Shown here piece by piece: positions 51,366 to 60,453 of a DNA stretch of 64,000 nt (its first letter is position 1; each line of letters begins with the position of its first letter). The position numbers and the translations under genes were made by a program. The notes under the pieces are model-generated. The model saw only the letters and a list, made by a program, of their open reading frames with translations. It was not told where the DNA came from and ran no database searches. Origin of the DNA: Parafrankia irregularis. Lineage in GTDB: Bacteria > Actinomycetota > Actinomycetes > Frankiales > Frankiaceae. The stretch covers positions 1 through 64,000 of the forward strand of contig NZ_FAOZ01000042.1 in assembly GCF_001536285.1 (NCBI RefSeq), in the 5' to 3' direction.

Positions 51366-51947
51366 ATGCGCGAGCTCGTCTACTACGTCGCGGTCTCGCT
51401 CGACGGTCGAATCGCGGCGCCAGACGGCGACTTCTCGGCGTTCCCGACCTCCGGCGACCACATGGACTGGATCTTCCGGGAATACGCGGACACACTGCCG
51501 GCGCCCGCGCTGACAGCTCTCGGGCTGACCGCCGACAACTCCCGCTTCACGACCGTGCTGATGGGCTGGGAGACCTACGACGTAGGCCGCCGGGTCGGCC
51601 TGATCGACCCCTACCCACACCTGGAGCAGGTCGTCTTCACCCGTCGCCACGCGAACGAGCGGGTTCCGGCGAACGTCCGTCTGGTCTCGTCCGACCCGGT
51701 AGCAGAGGTGGAACGGCTACGCAGGCGAGATGGGGGGAACATCTGGCTCTGCGGGGGTGGCACGCTCGCGAACGCACTGGCCGAGCAGATCGACCGGCTG
51801 GTGCTGAAGGTGAACCCGGTCGTTCTCGGCGCGGGAATCTCGCTGTTCGAGGGCGACTGCCGGCCGCGTCCGGCGCGGCTGGTCGCATCCACCGCCTTCG
51901 ACTCCGGGGTCGTCGTCAACGAGTACGACCTGCGCCGTTCGGCGTAG
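51366..51947 (+). CDS. Dihydrofolate-reductase-like (RibD C-terminal) protein
   Basis: A 193-residue member of the RibD_C/DHFR superfamily: MRELVYYVAVSLDGRIAAPD, TVLMGWETYDVG (NADPH-binding), VVFTRRHANERVPANV, NIWLCGGGTLANALAEQIDR, VNPVVLGAGISLF. An NADPH-dependent reductase of unknown substrate, not the housekeeping DHFR. The ATG has AAGGGG upstream. It is divergent from the TetR regulator with a palindromic operator between them. Confidence 0.9.
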   Translation: MRELVYYVAVSLDGRIAAPDGDFSAFPTSGDHMDWIFREYADTLPAPALTALGLTADNSRFTTVLMGWETYDVGRRVGLIDPYPHLEQVVFTRRHANERVPANVRLVSSDPVAEVERLRRRDGGNIWLCGGGTLANALAEQIDRLVLKVNPVVLGAGISLFEGDCRPRPARLVASTAFDSGVVVNEYDLRRSA

Positions 51948-52159
51948 ACGAACCGGCGACGACGACACCCGGGCGGTGCCCGACGGCGGCCAGGCGGCGT
52001 CGGCCAGGCGGTGTCGGCCAGGCGGTGTCGGCCGATCCTCGGCCACGTACCTCCTGGCCCGGGCCAGTCGCCCCCGGGGGCAGCGGCCTGGAGGTCATCG
52101 CTCGCCTGTGGCCTGGGTGGTGGGTGGTGTGGAGCGTTCCGGCCGGCGCGGAGCGGGGA

Positions 52160-52567
52160 TTATGGCGCCGACGCCCGCGCCGGGACCGTCTCACAGGCGT
52201 CACCCTGGGCACCCGCCAGGCGCGCGGCGGCGATCATGGCATCGAGCGCGTCGCGAGCCGCGAGCAGGTCATCGATGGCGGCGCTGATGCGGTCACGATC
52301 CTCAACCAGGATGGGAGCCAGGTCCTCGCAGACGGGCACGAGCTTCTCACCATCCTCGATCATGCAGGGCAGTACCTCGGCGATCGTCGTCGTGTTCAGG
52401 CCCGTGGCGAGAAGCATTCGAATCTGGCGGACCGTGCGGACGTCGGCCTCCAGGTATTCGCGGTATCCGCTCGGCCGCCGTACCGGTCGAAGAAGATCTC
52501 GTTCCTCGTAGTAGCGAAGCATGCGTTCGCTGACACCGGCTCGCCGGGCGAGCTCCCCAATCCGCAC
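52160..52567 (-). CDS. MerR-family transcriptional regulator
   Basis: A 135-residue regulator: MRIGELARRAGVSERMLRYY, EERDLLRPVRRPSGYREYLE (winged HTH), then the long dimerisation helix. No metal-binding CxxC is present, and the C-terminus is short, so it belongs to the small-molecule- or redox-sensing branch (SoxR-like size). It is divergent from an imine-reductase-type gene; the promoter between them has the lengthened spacer that MerR proteins act on. Confidence 0.9.
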   Translation of the reverse strand: MRIGELARRAGVSERMLRYYEERDLLRPVRRPSGYREYLEADVRTVRQIRMLLATGLNTTTIAEVLPCMIEDGEKLVPVCEDLAPILVEDRDRISAAIDDLLAARDALDAMIAAARLAGAQGDACETVPARASAP

Positions 52568-52587
52568 GTGACCCTCACCACCGATCC

Positions 52588-52619
52588 TTGACTCTCACAT
52601 CGATGTCAGACCCTACGGT
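52588..52619 (+). promoter_or_regulatory. MerR-type promoter with lengthened spacer
   Basis: TTGACT (52588-52593) and TACGGT (52614-52619) are separated by 20 bp instead of about 17, with the palindrome ACATCGATGT inside the spacer. Transcription would begin close to the ATG at 52627, suggesting a leaderless mRNA. Confidence 0.55.
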
Positions 52620-52626
52620 GATCGAC

Positions 52627-53520
52627 ATGACAATACTCGACTCGACCAGTGACGATCAGTACCGCGTGACCGTGCTCGGTATCGGTCGCATGGGCACCGC
52701 ACTGGGCAGGGCGCTTCTGGCCGCTCATCACCGGGTGACCGTCTGGAACCGCACTCCGTCCAAGGCCGACGACCTTGTCGACATGGGCGCGGTACGCGCG
52801 GAGACGGCCGCCGCCGCAATAGCGGCGAGCCCCATAACCATCGTCTGTGTGGCGGACTATGACGGGGTTCAGAACGTGTTGGGCGCCGGGAGCGCCCTGC
52901 TGCCCGGACACACCGTGGTCAACCTCACCACTGGGACGCCCGAGGATGCTCGCGCGATGGCAACGTGGGTCACCGGACGCGGCGCGGATTACCTGGACGG
53001 GGCGATGATGGCCGTCCCCCAGTCTGTCGCCACGCCCAGCGCCTTCTTCTTGTACAGCGGCTCCCAACATGCCTTCGACCACCATCGGCATACGCTGGAC
53101 GCCCTGGCAACCAGCCACTACCTCGGTGAAGACCCTTCAGCGGCGGAGCTGTGGGACCTCGCCCTGCTCGGCAGCGGATACGCGGCCCTCACCGGTTTCC
53201 TCCACAGCCTCGCGCTGCTCGGCACCGCGAATGTCTCGCCGTCCCGGTTCGTGCCCCTGGTTTCGCGATGGCTGTCCGGGCTGACCGAGTACATGTCCGA
53301 GCTGGCGCGGGAAATCGAGTCCGGTGACTATTCGACCGGTGTTTCACCGGTTGGCATGAACCAGGTCGCGGTTGAGAACCTGACCCGCCTCAGCGAAGAT
53401 CTCGGCATCGACTCCGAAGTGCACCGTCCACTCCAGGCCCTGCTTGGTCGTCATGTCGCGCAGGGCCACGGCCACGAGAGCTTCTCCAGCTTGTTCAAAC
53501 TCATGCAAAAACGTCCGTGA
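52627..53520 (+). CDS. NAD(P)-dependent oxidoreductase, imine-reductase-like
   Basis: A 297-residue beta-hydroxyacid-dehydrogenase/imine reductase-type enzyme: VTVLGIGRMGTALGRALLAA (Rossmann motif), VTVWNRTPSKADDLVDMGA, VVNLTTGTPEDARAMATWV, DYLDGAMMAVPQSV, and a C-terminal dimerisation domain starting LWDLALLGSGYAALTGF. The absence of the catalytic Lys of 6-phosphogluconate dehydrogenases fits imine reductases, which reduce cyclic imines with NADPH. The start at 52627 sits just after the -10 box, so translation may be leaderless; an ATG at 52606 is the alternative. Regulated by the divergent MerR. Confidence 0.85.
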   Translation: MTILDSTSDDQYRVTVLGIGRMGTALGRALLAAHHRVTVWNRTPSKADDLVDMGAVRAETAAAAIAASPITIVCVADYDGVQNVLGAGSALLPGHTVVNLTTGTPEDARAMATWVTGRGADYLDGAMMAVPQSVATPSAFFLYSGSQHAFDHHRHTLDALATSHYLGEDPSAAELWDLALLGSGYAALTGFLHSLALLGTANVSPSRFVPLVSRWLSGLTEYMSELAREIESGDYSTGVSPVGMNQVAVENLTRLSEDLGIDSEVHRPLQALLGRHVAQGHGHESFSSLFKLMQKRP

Positions 53521-53682
53521 CCACCCCGAACAGACAGATCCGCCCTCCCGACAGGTGGCGATGCTGCTCCACCAACCGTCAATGACGCCCGCAGCGGAAA
53601 GGACGCGTGACGGGCGAAGCAGAAGCCAGGTCTTCCGTGGCGGCCTTGGAGCTGACGGGCGGGACACTGATTCCGATCCGGG

Positions 53683-54546
53683 TCATGAGGCGCCGAGGGC
53701 CCGTCGGTGCCTCATGACCCAGGACTGGAAACTGGTGGGAGGACGGCCCAGGACAGCGGCCACATCGTCGGTCAGGATGGCATTGTGGCCGGCGCGGACC
53801 CAGGCGGCGCCGGTAATGATCATATCGACGGCGGATCTGTCCATCCCGGCTGCGAGCATCTCGTCGGCTGCCCGCTCAGGACTTACTGCGACGGTGTCGA
53901 TCCGGCGTCCCACCGCCCGCGACAGGCAGGTCACCTGTTCGGTCATGGTCAGCAGCTCTGGTCCCGTCAGTGTGTAGATCCTGCCGATGTGCGTCGACGA
54001 CAGGAGGGCCTCGACCGCGACGGCGGCGACATCATGGGGATCGACGACTCCGTGCCGGCCTGGTCCGGTGAGATCGAGCACGGGCCGCCCCTGGTCGGCA
54101 GCCTCGACCCAGCGCAGGGCGTTCGAAGCGAAGCTGGACGGGCGCAGAATCGTCCACGCCATACCGCTGTCGCGCACCGCTCGCTCGGCCGCCAGGTGCG
54201 ATGCACCGACCACATCGGCGCCGATCTTTTCACCTGTGCCGATCGCGGACAGTTTCACCACCTTGCGCACTCCCGCCGATCGCGCTGCGTCGATTATGGC
54301 CAGGTCGTGGCGCGTGGTTGGTGAGGCCGGTGCGGTGAGCAGGAACATCGTCCGGACCGTGGCCACCGCTTGGCGCAGCGACGCGGGTTCGTCGAAATCC
54401 GCCCGGACGACCTCCACTCCCGAACGCGTCGATATCTTTTCCGGGTCACGCGTCACGGCGCGGACCCGCTGTCCGCGGACCGTCAGGATGTCGAGCACCT
54501 TGCTGCCTATGGTGCCGGTGGCACCGGTTACCAGGATCACGGGCAT
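53683..54546 (-). CDS. NmrA-like NAD(P)-binding protein
   Basis: A 287-residue atypical SDR: MPVILVTGATGTIGSKVLDI (GATGxIG), VVRADFDEPASLRQAVATV, MFLLTAPASP, VVKLSAIGTGEK, AWTILRPSSFASNAL, GVVDPHDVAAVAVEAL. It belongs to the NmrA/QOR2-like group, either redox sensors or quinone/NAD(P)H oxidoreductases. The Tyr-Lys catalytic pair of classical SDRs is absent. The start at 54546 gives the normal N-terminus; the frame to 54591 adds a Pro/Arg leader. Orphan gene. Confidence 0.88.
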   Translation of the reverse strand: MPVILVTGATGTIGSKVLDILTVRGQRVRAVTRDPEKISTRSGVEVVRADFDEPASLRQAVATVRTMFLLTAPASPTTRHDLAIIDAARSAGVRKVVKLSAIGTGEKIGADVVGASHLAAERAVRDSGMAWTILRPSSFASNALRWVEAADQGRPVLDLTGPGRHGVVDPHDVAAVAVEALLSSTHIGRIYTLTGPELLTMTEQVTCLSRAVGRRIDTVAVSPERAADEMLAAGMDRSAVDMIITGAAWVRAGHNAILTDDVAAVLGRPPTSFQSWVMRHRRALGAS

Positions 54547-54626
54547 GACGATGTCCGGCCGGACGCCGGCGCGGCTAGGAAGTTTCGGCAAACCACTGCG
54601 GTGCGCGGTCGCCTACGGTAGGAACC

Positions 54627-55260
54627 GTGTTTCTCGACGAACGTTCGATACCGATATCGGGTGCGCTTCGCCGGTGGGTCTCCGATATCAGCATCACGAC
54701 GCTGCCCTTCCACGAGCACGAGCGCACGGTCGTCGAGCCGCCGGATCATTCCGCCGCGCTGGCCCTGCGCATCTTCCCGGGCAGGCACAGCGACCTGGTG
54801 ATCATGGGGCCCCGAACACGCGCGCTCTACCATGTCGGCGAGCCGGGTCCGTTCTGTGTCAGGGCCAGGATCCGACCCGGCCACGCCGCCGCTCCGTGGC
54901 TGGCCTTCGCGACCGTGCTGTCCCGCTGAGCGAACTGTGGGGCGAGCCTGGCGCCCGGCTCGCGAAGGAACTCGCTGGCGTCGGTTCCGATCCCACCAGG
55001 ATCGAGGAAGGGTTGCTGCTCGGACGGATCGAGCAGGCGTTCACAAGCACGCTCTCCGCCGTGGCGCCCCGGCATCAGGCCCGCGGCGACCTGGCGAGCC
55101 GTGCAAGCCAACTACTGACCGGCTGCGGCGCCACAGACGGTGGACCGGAACAGGTGTCCGCCACTGCGACTCGGCTCCATGTGAGCGAACGCAGCCTGCG
55201 GCGGTCCGTTGTGATCCGCACCGCCCCACCACTGACGCCATTGCCTGGCGGACGTCTGAG
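54627..55260 (+). pseudogene. Frameshifted, truncated AraC-family regulator
   Basis: The first frame reads an AraC-type N-terminus (LALRIFPGRHSDLVIMGPRT, VRARIRPGHAAAPW) and then ends prematurely. One base around 54887-54900 shifts the frame; the continuation reads VPLSELWGEPGARLAKELAG, then a first HTH (VSATATRLHVSERSLRR) and stops matching after SVVIRT. The second HTH helix region is absent. The gene is therefore broken by a frameshift and a 3' deletion. It lies just upstream of the GntR operator. Confidence 0.75.
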
Positions 55261-55280
55261 TGAAGTTCGACTTGCCCGTA

Positions 55281-55303
55281 TGAAGCTAGTGGAGCTAGCA
55301 TCA
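55281..55303 (+). promoter_or_regulatory. GntR operator
   Basis: TGAAGCTAG-TGGAG-CTAGCATCA: eight of nine positions pair across a 5-nt centre, ending 8 bp before the GntR start codon at 55312. This fits autorepression by a YtrA-type GntR. Confidence 0.6.
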
Positions 55304-55311
55304 TACGTGTC

Positions 55312-55653
55312 ATGTTGTGGCGACTGGATCCGAATGAAGGCGCGCTCGGCGCGCAGATCGAGGCGAACGTGCGACGCGCGATCCTCGAAGGAACACTGAC
55401 GGAAGGCGAACGGCTACCTACCGCGGCGGACCTCGCGGCCACGCTGGGCGTGAACGCGAACACCGTGCTCACGGCATACCGCGCGCTGCGCCACGAGGGG
55501 CTGCTGGAGTTCCGACGCGGACGCGGCGTGACCGTCCGCGCCGGCCACACCGATCAGCACGTGATTCTCGACGCCGTGCGGCGACTGGTCGAGGTCGGGC
55601 AGACCTACGGTTATTCGACCAGCCAGCTGGCCGAGCTGGTCAGGCGCGCATGA
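55312..55653 (+). CDS. GntR-family (YtrA-like) regulator
   Basis: A 113-residue regulator of the short YtrA subgroup: MLWRLDPNEGALGAQIEANV, ILEGTLTEGERLPTAADLAA, LGVNANTVLTAYRALRHEGL, LEFRRGRGVTV (wHTH), and a short dimerisation tail. YtrA proteins typically control adjacent membrane or ABC genes. It overlaps the following membrane-protein gene by 4 nt, and a palindrome lies at its own promoter. Confidence 0.9.
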   Translation: MLWRLDPNEGALGAQIEANVRRAILEGTLTEGERLPTAADLAATLGVNANTVLTAYRALRHEGLLEFRRGRGVTVRAGHTDQHVILDAVRRLVEVGQTYGYSTSQLAELVRRA

Positions 55654-56276
55654 GCAGCGAAGACGTCTACACGAGTGTCGTCACGGGCTGGCGGAGCGCG
55701 TTCGCAGGAGTAGTCGGCTCGATGTGCGTCACCGCCGTAGCACTGGGCCTCGCAGGCATTTCGGGGCCGACCTTCGAGGCCGCGCTCGGTGCGATCGCGG
55801 TCGTCAGCGCCGGGCTTGCCGGCCGTCTCGCGACCGCGCGACTGCTGATCTCAGGCGACGGCGTACGTGTCGGTGCCGGCCTGCGCGGACGGGCGCGTTG
55901 GATTCCACGCGAACGCATCGCGAGCATCGGGACGGCACACCTGTCGTGGCCCGCCGTGTTCGGAGTCGGGCTGCCGCTGTCGCGGCTGATGACCCGCCTC
56001 ACCGTGCGTCCCGGCCCCACCGTCACGCTGAGCCTGACCTCCGGCGAACGCCTGTGGATCAGCGCCGCGAACCCGGCCTCCGCCGCGGCACTCCTCGCCG
56101 CGTTCGGAGTCCCCAGCACAGCAGGAGGTGAACCGTCAATCATGACCAACCGACGGCCCTGGTTCGGGCCCAAGCGCATCGGCTGGGGCTACCGCCCCGT
56201 GACCTGGCAGGGCTGGGCACTCACCCTGTCCCTCGCCGTCCTCGTAGTCGCGCTCAGCATCGTTCTCGGAAGCTGA
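55650..56276 (+). CDS. Membrane protein linked to GntR
   Basis: A 208-residue protein with an N-terminal helix pair (FAGVVGSMCVTAVALGLAGI, ALGAIAVVSAGLAGRLATAR), a soluble middle (RARWIPRERIASIGTAHLSW, VTLSLTSGERLWISAANPAS) resembling the DUF1648/YdjZ-like domains paired with YtrA regulators, and a C-terminal helix (WALTLSLAVLVVALSIVLGS). It is translated from a 4-nt overlap with the regulator. Function unknown, probably envelope-stress related. Confidence 0.75.
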   Translation: MSSEDVYTSVVTGWRSAFAGVVGSMCVTAVALGLAGISGPTFEAALGAIAVVSAGLAGRLATARLLISGDGVRVGAGLRGRARWIPRERIASIGTAHLSWPAVFGVGLPLSRLMTRLTVRPGPTVTLSLTSGERLWISAANPASAAALLAAFGVPSTAGGEPSIMTNRRPWFGPKRIGWGYRPVTWQGWALTLSLAVLVVALSIVLGS

Positions 56277-56419
56277 CGCCGGCCCGGGAGCCTCCGTCGG
56301 TATCCCCCGCCGGGTTGCCCTCGGCGCCTGGTGACGTCGCCACCAGGCTCATCCAGTGGAGGCCGGCCGGTCGGATCCATACATTGACGCATGGGACCCA
56401 CGTAACCGGGAGGCCGCCG

Positions 56420-56848
56420 ATGACGGTGGCTGGAGCGGTAGCAGGTGTCGGTCTGGCGCTCGCCGGGTTCCTGCACTGCGTATGGGTGTTCTCCACATGG
56501 CCGCTGTCCAGCCGTGACGAGTACGCCAGGGTGGTCGTGGGCGTCGAGGACGAAACCCGGGCACCCTCAGCTCCCTTGACCCTGACCGTCGCGCTGCTCC
56601 TGCTGACGGCGTCCTATCTGGTCGCGGCGCGTTCCGACCTGATGCCATCTGGCGGTCCGGCGTGGATTACCGACGTCGGCGCGTGGGTCATCGCCGTGGT
56701 GCTGCTGATCCGAGGCATTGGCGGGCTCGTCGTGTCCGGGTTCGGTCTCGGCGAGATGCCGCCGGAGTTCGCACGCTGGAACCTGCGCATCTACTCCCCG
56801 CTGTGTCTGGTTCTCGGCGTGCTGGCCACCGCCTGCGCCCTGGGCTAG
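56420..56848 (+). CDS. DUF3995 membrane protein
   Basis: A 142-residue protein with four predicted transmembrane helices (VAGAVAGVGLALAGFLHCVW, LTLTVALLLLTASYLVAARS, GAWVIAVVLLIRGIGGLVVS, LCLVLGVLATACALG). The motif FHCVWVFS near the N-terminus and RWNLRIYSPLCLVLG near the C-terminus match DUF3995. The ATG at 56420 has GGGAGG upstream. Function unknown; it stands between the GntR pair and a secreted lipoprotein. Confidence 0.78.
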   Translation: MTVAGAVAGVGLALAGFLHCVWVFSTWPLSSRDEYARVVVGVEDETRAPSAPLTLTVALLLLTASYLVAARSDLMPSGGPAWITDVGAWVIAVVLLIRGIGGLVVSGFGLGEMPPEFARWNLRIYSPLCLVLGVLATACALG

Positions 56849-56979
56849 CAGGTCATGGACGGCTCACCCGGAGTAGCCGAGCCGCACCCGACGCCCGGCG
56901 ACCAGGCCGAGTTCTCGGGACGGACGACAGGTCCCTTGGCGGCGCTTCGAGCAGCGCGGAGAGTCGCTATGCCGCGCTT

Positions 56980-56997
56980 ATGAGTACGTGTACTCAT
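56980..56997. promoter_or_regulatory. Palindrome at the start of the DUF4232 gene
   Basis: ATGAGTAC-GT-GTACTCAT has perfect 8-bp arms. It overlaps the first possible start of the next gene, which argues that the true start is further downstream and that this is an operator. Confidence 0.5.
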
Positions 56998-57031
56998 GAC
57001 CGATGTCGAGGTGGCGGATGTACTCGACCGT

Positions 57032-58147
57032 ATGAGGCACATCAGGGCACATATCGCACCGGTCACCGTGGCGGCGGCCATGACGGCGTGCGGGCTGGTC
57101 GCCGGATGTGACCGCGCCCCGGACACGACGGCCGCTCCGCTGCCGCCGAAGGTGTCCGCGCCGGCCACCCTCGCGGCCGACGGCACGGTTCCATGGGTGG
57201 ACGAGCCGGCGGCCGACTCCGAGTTCACCCGGCCGGCGCGCCTCCGCTGGACCATCACGACGGACCGTCACTGCCAGGCCTCCGACCTTGCCGCCGTCCT
57301 CCCCGCCTGGCAGGACCGGACCCCACACGTCGCCCCAGGTGCCGACGACCAGGAGTCGCGCGCCATCCGGCGGGCCGGTCCGTACGGCCTGATGGGCACG
57401 GTTGAGGCCACGAACATCTCGACGCAGCCCTGCACGCTGTCCGGGCGCAGCGACGCCCAACTGCTGGTCGACGACCAGCCAGCCCGAGTCGAGGTGAGCA
57501 ACGCCATCGACGAGCAGGGCGAATTGCGGATCACCCAGGTCAATCCCGGCGAGCGCGCCGGGCTGCGCCTCGACTGGTCGCCCCCTTACTGCGGCTCCCG
57601 CGGCCGGCAGGCCCTACGGCTCACCCTGCCGCACGGCGGCGGAACACTGACGGCATCCGTCACAGCGGCCTCCGCACCGCCGTGCTCCTCCAGCGAGATC
57701 CACCCCGAACTGCGCACGTTCCTGTCGGTCGGGGCATGGGACGAGCTCAATCCGGTCACCGTTCCCCACTACGCGCTCACCGGCCTGACCGCGACCCTGG
57801 TGAGCCCCACGGCGATGACGGCTCCGGTCGGCGCGACGATCGACTACGTGATCAGGCTGACGAACCCGGCCGACGCGCCGATGGACCTCCACGGCGTCGT
57901 CTACGGCCAGGAACTCTTCTCCCTGGGCGACGCCACCCGGGACGCGGTGAACACCAGGTCCACCTACCGCCTCAACACTCGGCCCGTACCCGTCCTCGCA
58001 GCGAAAGCCAGCCAGAACTTCCGTTTCCGGGTCACCCTGCCCGCGGCCATCACCCAAGGCCGCGAACTCAGCGTCTCCTGGCGGCCGGGCGGTCCCGAGG
58101 TGGAGCCCGCCGGAACATATGTGTCCTTCACCGTCACCGCCCGATGA
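57032..58147 (+). CDS. DUF4232 lipoprotein
   Basis: A protein of about 371 residues with a signal ending GLVAGC (lipobox Cys26) and two beta-sandwich halves: CQASDLAAVLPAWQ, GPYGLMGTVEATNISTQPCT, LLVDDQPARVEVSN (a DUF4232-like fold with paired Cys) and a C-terminal Ig-like half (LVSPTAMTAPVGATIDYVIR, LTNPADAPMDLHGVVYGQEL). It is anchored to the outer face of the membrane. I used the ATG at 57032 because the longer frame starts inside a palindrome. It is followed by a cupredoxin lipoprotein. Confidence 0.8.
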   Translation: MRHIRAHIAPVTVAAAMTACGLVAGCDRAPDTTAAPLPPKVSAPATLAADGTVPWVDEPAADSEFTRPARLRWTITTDRHCQASDLAAVLPAWQDRTPHVAPGADDQESRAIRRAGPYGLMGTVEATNISTQPCTLSGRSDAQLLVDDQPARVEVSNAIDEQGELRITQVNPGERAGLRLDWSPPYCGSRGRQALRLTLPHGGGTLTASVTAASAPPCSSSEIHPELRTFLSVGAWDELNPVTVPHYALTGLTATLVSPTAMTAPVGATIDYVIRLTNPADAPMDLHGVVYGQELFSLGDATRDAVNTRSTYRLNTRPVPVLAAKASQNFRFRVTLPAAITQGRELSVSWRPGGPEVEPAGTYVSFTVTAR

Positions 58148-58279
58148 ACACCCGAGTCACGAGAATGACAGAGCGCACGCGAATTGTGCGCCGGGCAGCA
58201 GCATGGTCCCCGGCCGATCCGCCGACGGTGTCGGGCCATGACACCGGAAAAGGTGGGTCACGACCTGCGAGGAGCTGCC

Positions 58280-58804
58280 GTGAACCTGGTACGTGTGACT
58301 GGAGGACGCCGAGCGGGAATGGTGGGCGCGTCCTGCCGGGTCGCCGTCGCCGGCTCCGCACTGGCCTTCCTGCTGGGCGCCTGCGGGGGCTCCGACGGTA
58401 CGGACACGGATGTCGCTGTCACGCCCAATCCGTCAGCTCCGGTGACCACGACGGCGGCCGGCGCGGACCACTCGTCCTCCTACGGATCGCACCCGGCGAC
58501 CACGACGGCCCCGGCCGCGGATTCGGGGAGCCCGACGGCGGGCGGCGCGCCGAACGCCACGACCGTGACCATCGAGAACTTCGCGTTCAGCCCGAAGACC
58601 CCGACATTCAAAGTGGGGCAGACGATAACCGTCGTCAACAACGACAGCGCACCACACACGTGGACGTCCGAAGCCGGCGGCTTCGACACCGGCACGCTCG
58701 AGAAGGGCCAGCGCGCTACGGTCACCCTGAGCAAGGCGGGAACCTTCACGGTGATCTGCAAGATCCACCCGTCGATGACCGGAACGGTGACAGTCACAGC
58801 CTGA
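58280..58804 (+). CDS. Cupredoxin-domain lipoprotein
   Basis: A 174-residue exported protein: the signal ends LLGAC (Cys35), then a Thr/Pro-rich linker and a cupredoxin domain (VTIENFAFSPKTPTFKVGQT, VVNNDSAPHTW, VICKIHPSMTG). The four copper ligands H126, C160, H163 and M166 are all present, so a type 1 copper electron carrier is likely. The GTG at 58280 is 6 nt after GAGGAG. With the DUF4232 gene it forms a small envelope pair. Confidence 0.88.
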   Translation: MNLVRVTGGRRAGMVGASCRVAVAGSALAFLLGACGGSDGTDTDVAVTPNPSAPVTTTAAGADHSSSYGSHPATTTAPAADSGSPTAGGAPNATTVTIENFAFSPKTPTFKVGQTITVVNNDSAPHTWTSEAGGFDTGTLEKGQRATVTLSKAGTFTVICKIHPSMTGTVTVTA

Positions 58805-58990
58805 CGCCGTGGCCTGACGACCCCGGCGCCCACCGCCACCCCGCGCCGCAGGCGACTGACGCAGTCGTCCGAGACAGCTCCACCGGTAGGAAACCGACCA
58901 CAGCGCGATGGCGGAGCGGCGAAGGTTCCCCGGCCCTGCTGCTGCGACCCGTCAGGTCGAGGTCCTTCGTACGGCGGATGTCATGACGGC

Positions 58991-60373
58991 GTGGCGGTGG
59001 TGAAGGCGGGACACAGGCGCCTGCGGACCATCCCGTGGAAAGCTGCCCCTGTGCCGGCCTTGCGCGAACTGGCCGAACAGACGCCGCCATCCCGGGAGCG
59101 GTACGTCGACCTGCTGCGCGCCATCTCGATCCTGCTGGTCGTCCTCGGCCACTGGCTGGTCAGCGTGATCACCCACGACAGGAACGGGCAGCTGACCGGG
59201 CATTCGGCGCTCGAGTCGATGACGTGGATGTACCCGTTCACCTGGCTGGTCCAGGTAATGCCGCTCTTCTTCATCGCCGGCGGGTACGCCAACGCCGCGT
59301 CGCTGGCCGCGCACCGCGGCCGCGGCGGCGGCACGGCCACCTGGCTGCGCGACCGCGGAATCCGCCTCCTGCGGCCCACCACCGTCTTCCTGGTGGTGCT
59401 CGCCGTCATCGCGCTGTTCGCCCAGCCGTTGGGCGCCGATCGCAGCCTCGCCCGGCTGGCCGTCTGGTTCGCCACGATCCAGCTGTGGTTCCTGTCCGCG
59501 TACCTCGTCGTGGTGCTGCTGACCCCGGCCATGTACTGGCTGCACCAGCGGTTCGGCTGGGCCGTGGTGGTGGTGCTGGTCGTCCTCGTCGCCCTCGGAG
59601 ACGTTGCCCGGATCAACGGCCATCCCGCACTGGCGAACGGTGGCTACGTCTACGGCTGGCTGGTGATGCACCAGATCGGATTCTTCTGGTGGGACGGCCG
59701 GCTGCCCTTCCGGCCGCGGGTGTGGGCACCGCTGTTGTTCGGTGGCCTGGCCACGGTGATGGCGCTGACGCTGGCCGGGCCCTATCCCGTCAGCATGGTG
59801 GACGTCTCCGGGAAGGAACCGCACAACGCCTCACCGCCGACCCTGGCCCTGATCGCCGCCACCGCGTTCCAGCTGGGCCTGGTGATGATGCTGCGCGGCC
59901 CCGCCGAGCGCTGGCTGCGCCGCCGACGACCCTGGCAGGCCGTGATCGGGGTGAACATGGTCGTTTTCACCCTCTTCCTGTGGCACATGTGCGCCGTGCT
60001 GCTACTCGTCGGCCTGCTCAACGCCCTGGACGCGCTGCCGACCCCGACGGCGGGCACCTTCTCCTGGTGGCTCTGGCGGCTTCCCTGGTTCCTCATGCTC
60101 ACGGTGATCATGACCGGGTTGGTGGCGGTGTTCGGCCGCATCGAGATTCGCGGCCGGCGTCCGGCACCCGGCCGGCTGCCGCTGTGGCCGGCACGCCGGC
60201 CCGCGAGCCCGGTCCGATGCCTCGTGCTCACCGTGGCCGCCTACACCGGGGCCCTCGCCGGGCTGATCAGCAACAACGTGGCTCCCTCCAGAGCCCACTA
60301 CCTCGTCGGCATGCCGCTGGGCGGCCTGCTCGCCTACCTTGCCGGGGCAGCCCTGCTCTGGCTGGCACGATAG
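58991..60373 (+). CDS. Acyltransferase 3 family membrane protein
   Basis: A 460-residue polytopic protein of the acyltransferase-3/OafA type: RYVDLLRAISILLVVLGHWL with the catalytic His, WLVQVMPLFFIAGGYANAAS with a conserved Gly-Gly, DRGIRLLRPTTVFLVVLAVI, and about ten helices. These enzymes transfer acyl groups to glycans or lipids on the membrane. The GTG start is the most likely; the segment before RYVDLL is a short basic leader. It stands alone and converges with the STAND gene. Confidence 0.9.
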   Translation: MAVVKAGHRRLRTIPWKAAPVPALRELAEQTPPSRERYVDLLRAISILLVVLGHWLVSVITHDRNGQLTGHSALESMTWMYPFTWLVQVMPLFFIAGGYANAASLAAHRGRGGGTATWLRDRGIRLLRPTTVFLVVLAVIALFAQPLGADRSLARLAVWFATIQLWFLSAYLVVVLLTPAMYWLHQRFGWAVVVVLVVLVALGDVARINGHPALANGGYVYGWLVMHQIGFFWWDGRLPFRPRVWAPLLFGGLATVMALTLAGPYPVSMVDVSGKEPHNASPPTLALIAATAFQLGLVMMLRGPAERWLRRRRPWQAVIGVNMVVFTLFLWHMCAVLLLVGLLNALDALPTPTAGTFSWWLWRLPWFLMLTVIMTGLVAVFGRIEIRGRRPAPGRLPLWPARRPASPVRCLVLTVAAYTGALAGLISNNVAPSRAHYLVGMPLGGLLAYLAGAALLWLAR

Positions 60374-60453
60374 GCGTGGGCGCGCGGTCGGGTGAGAAGC
60401 CGGTGGTCGCTGACTTCAGCCAGAGCGGGGCGCCCGGCCGACACAGCCGACGG

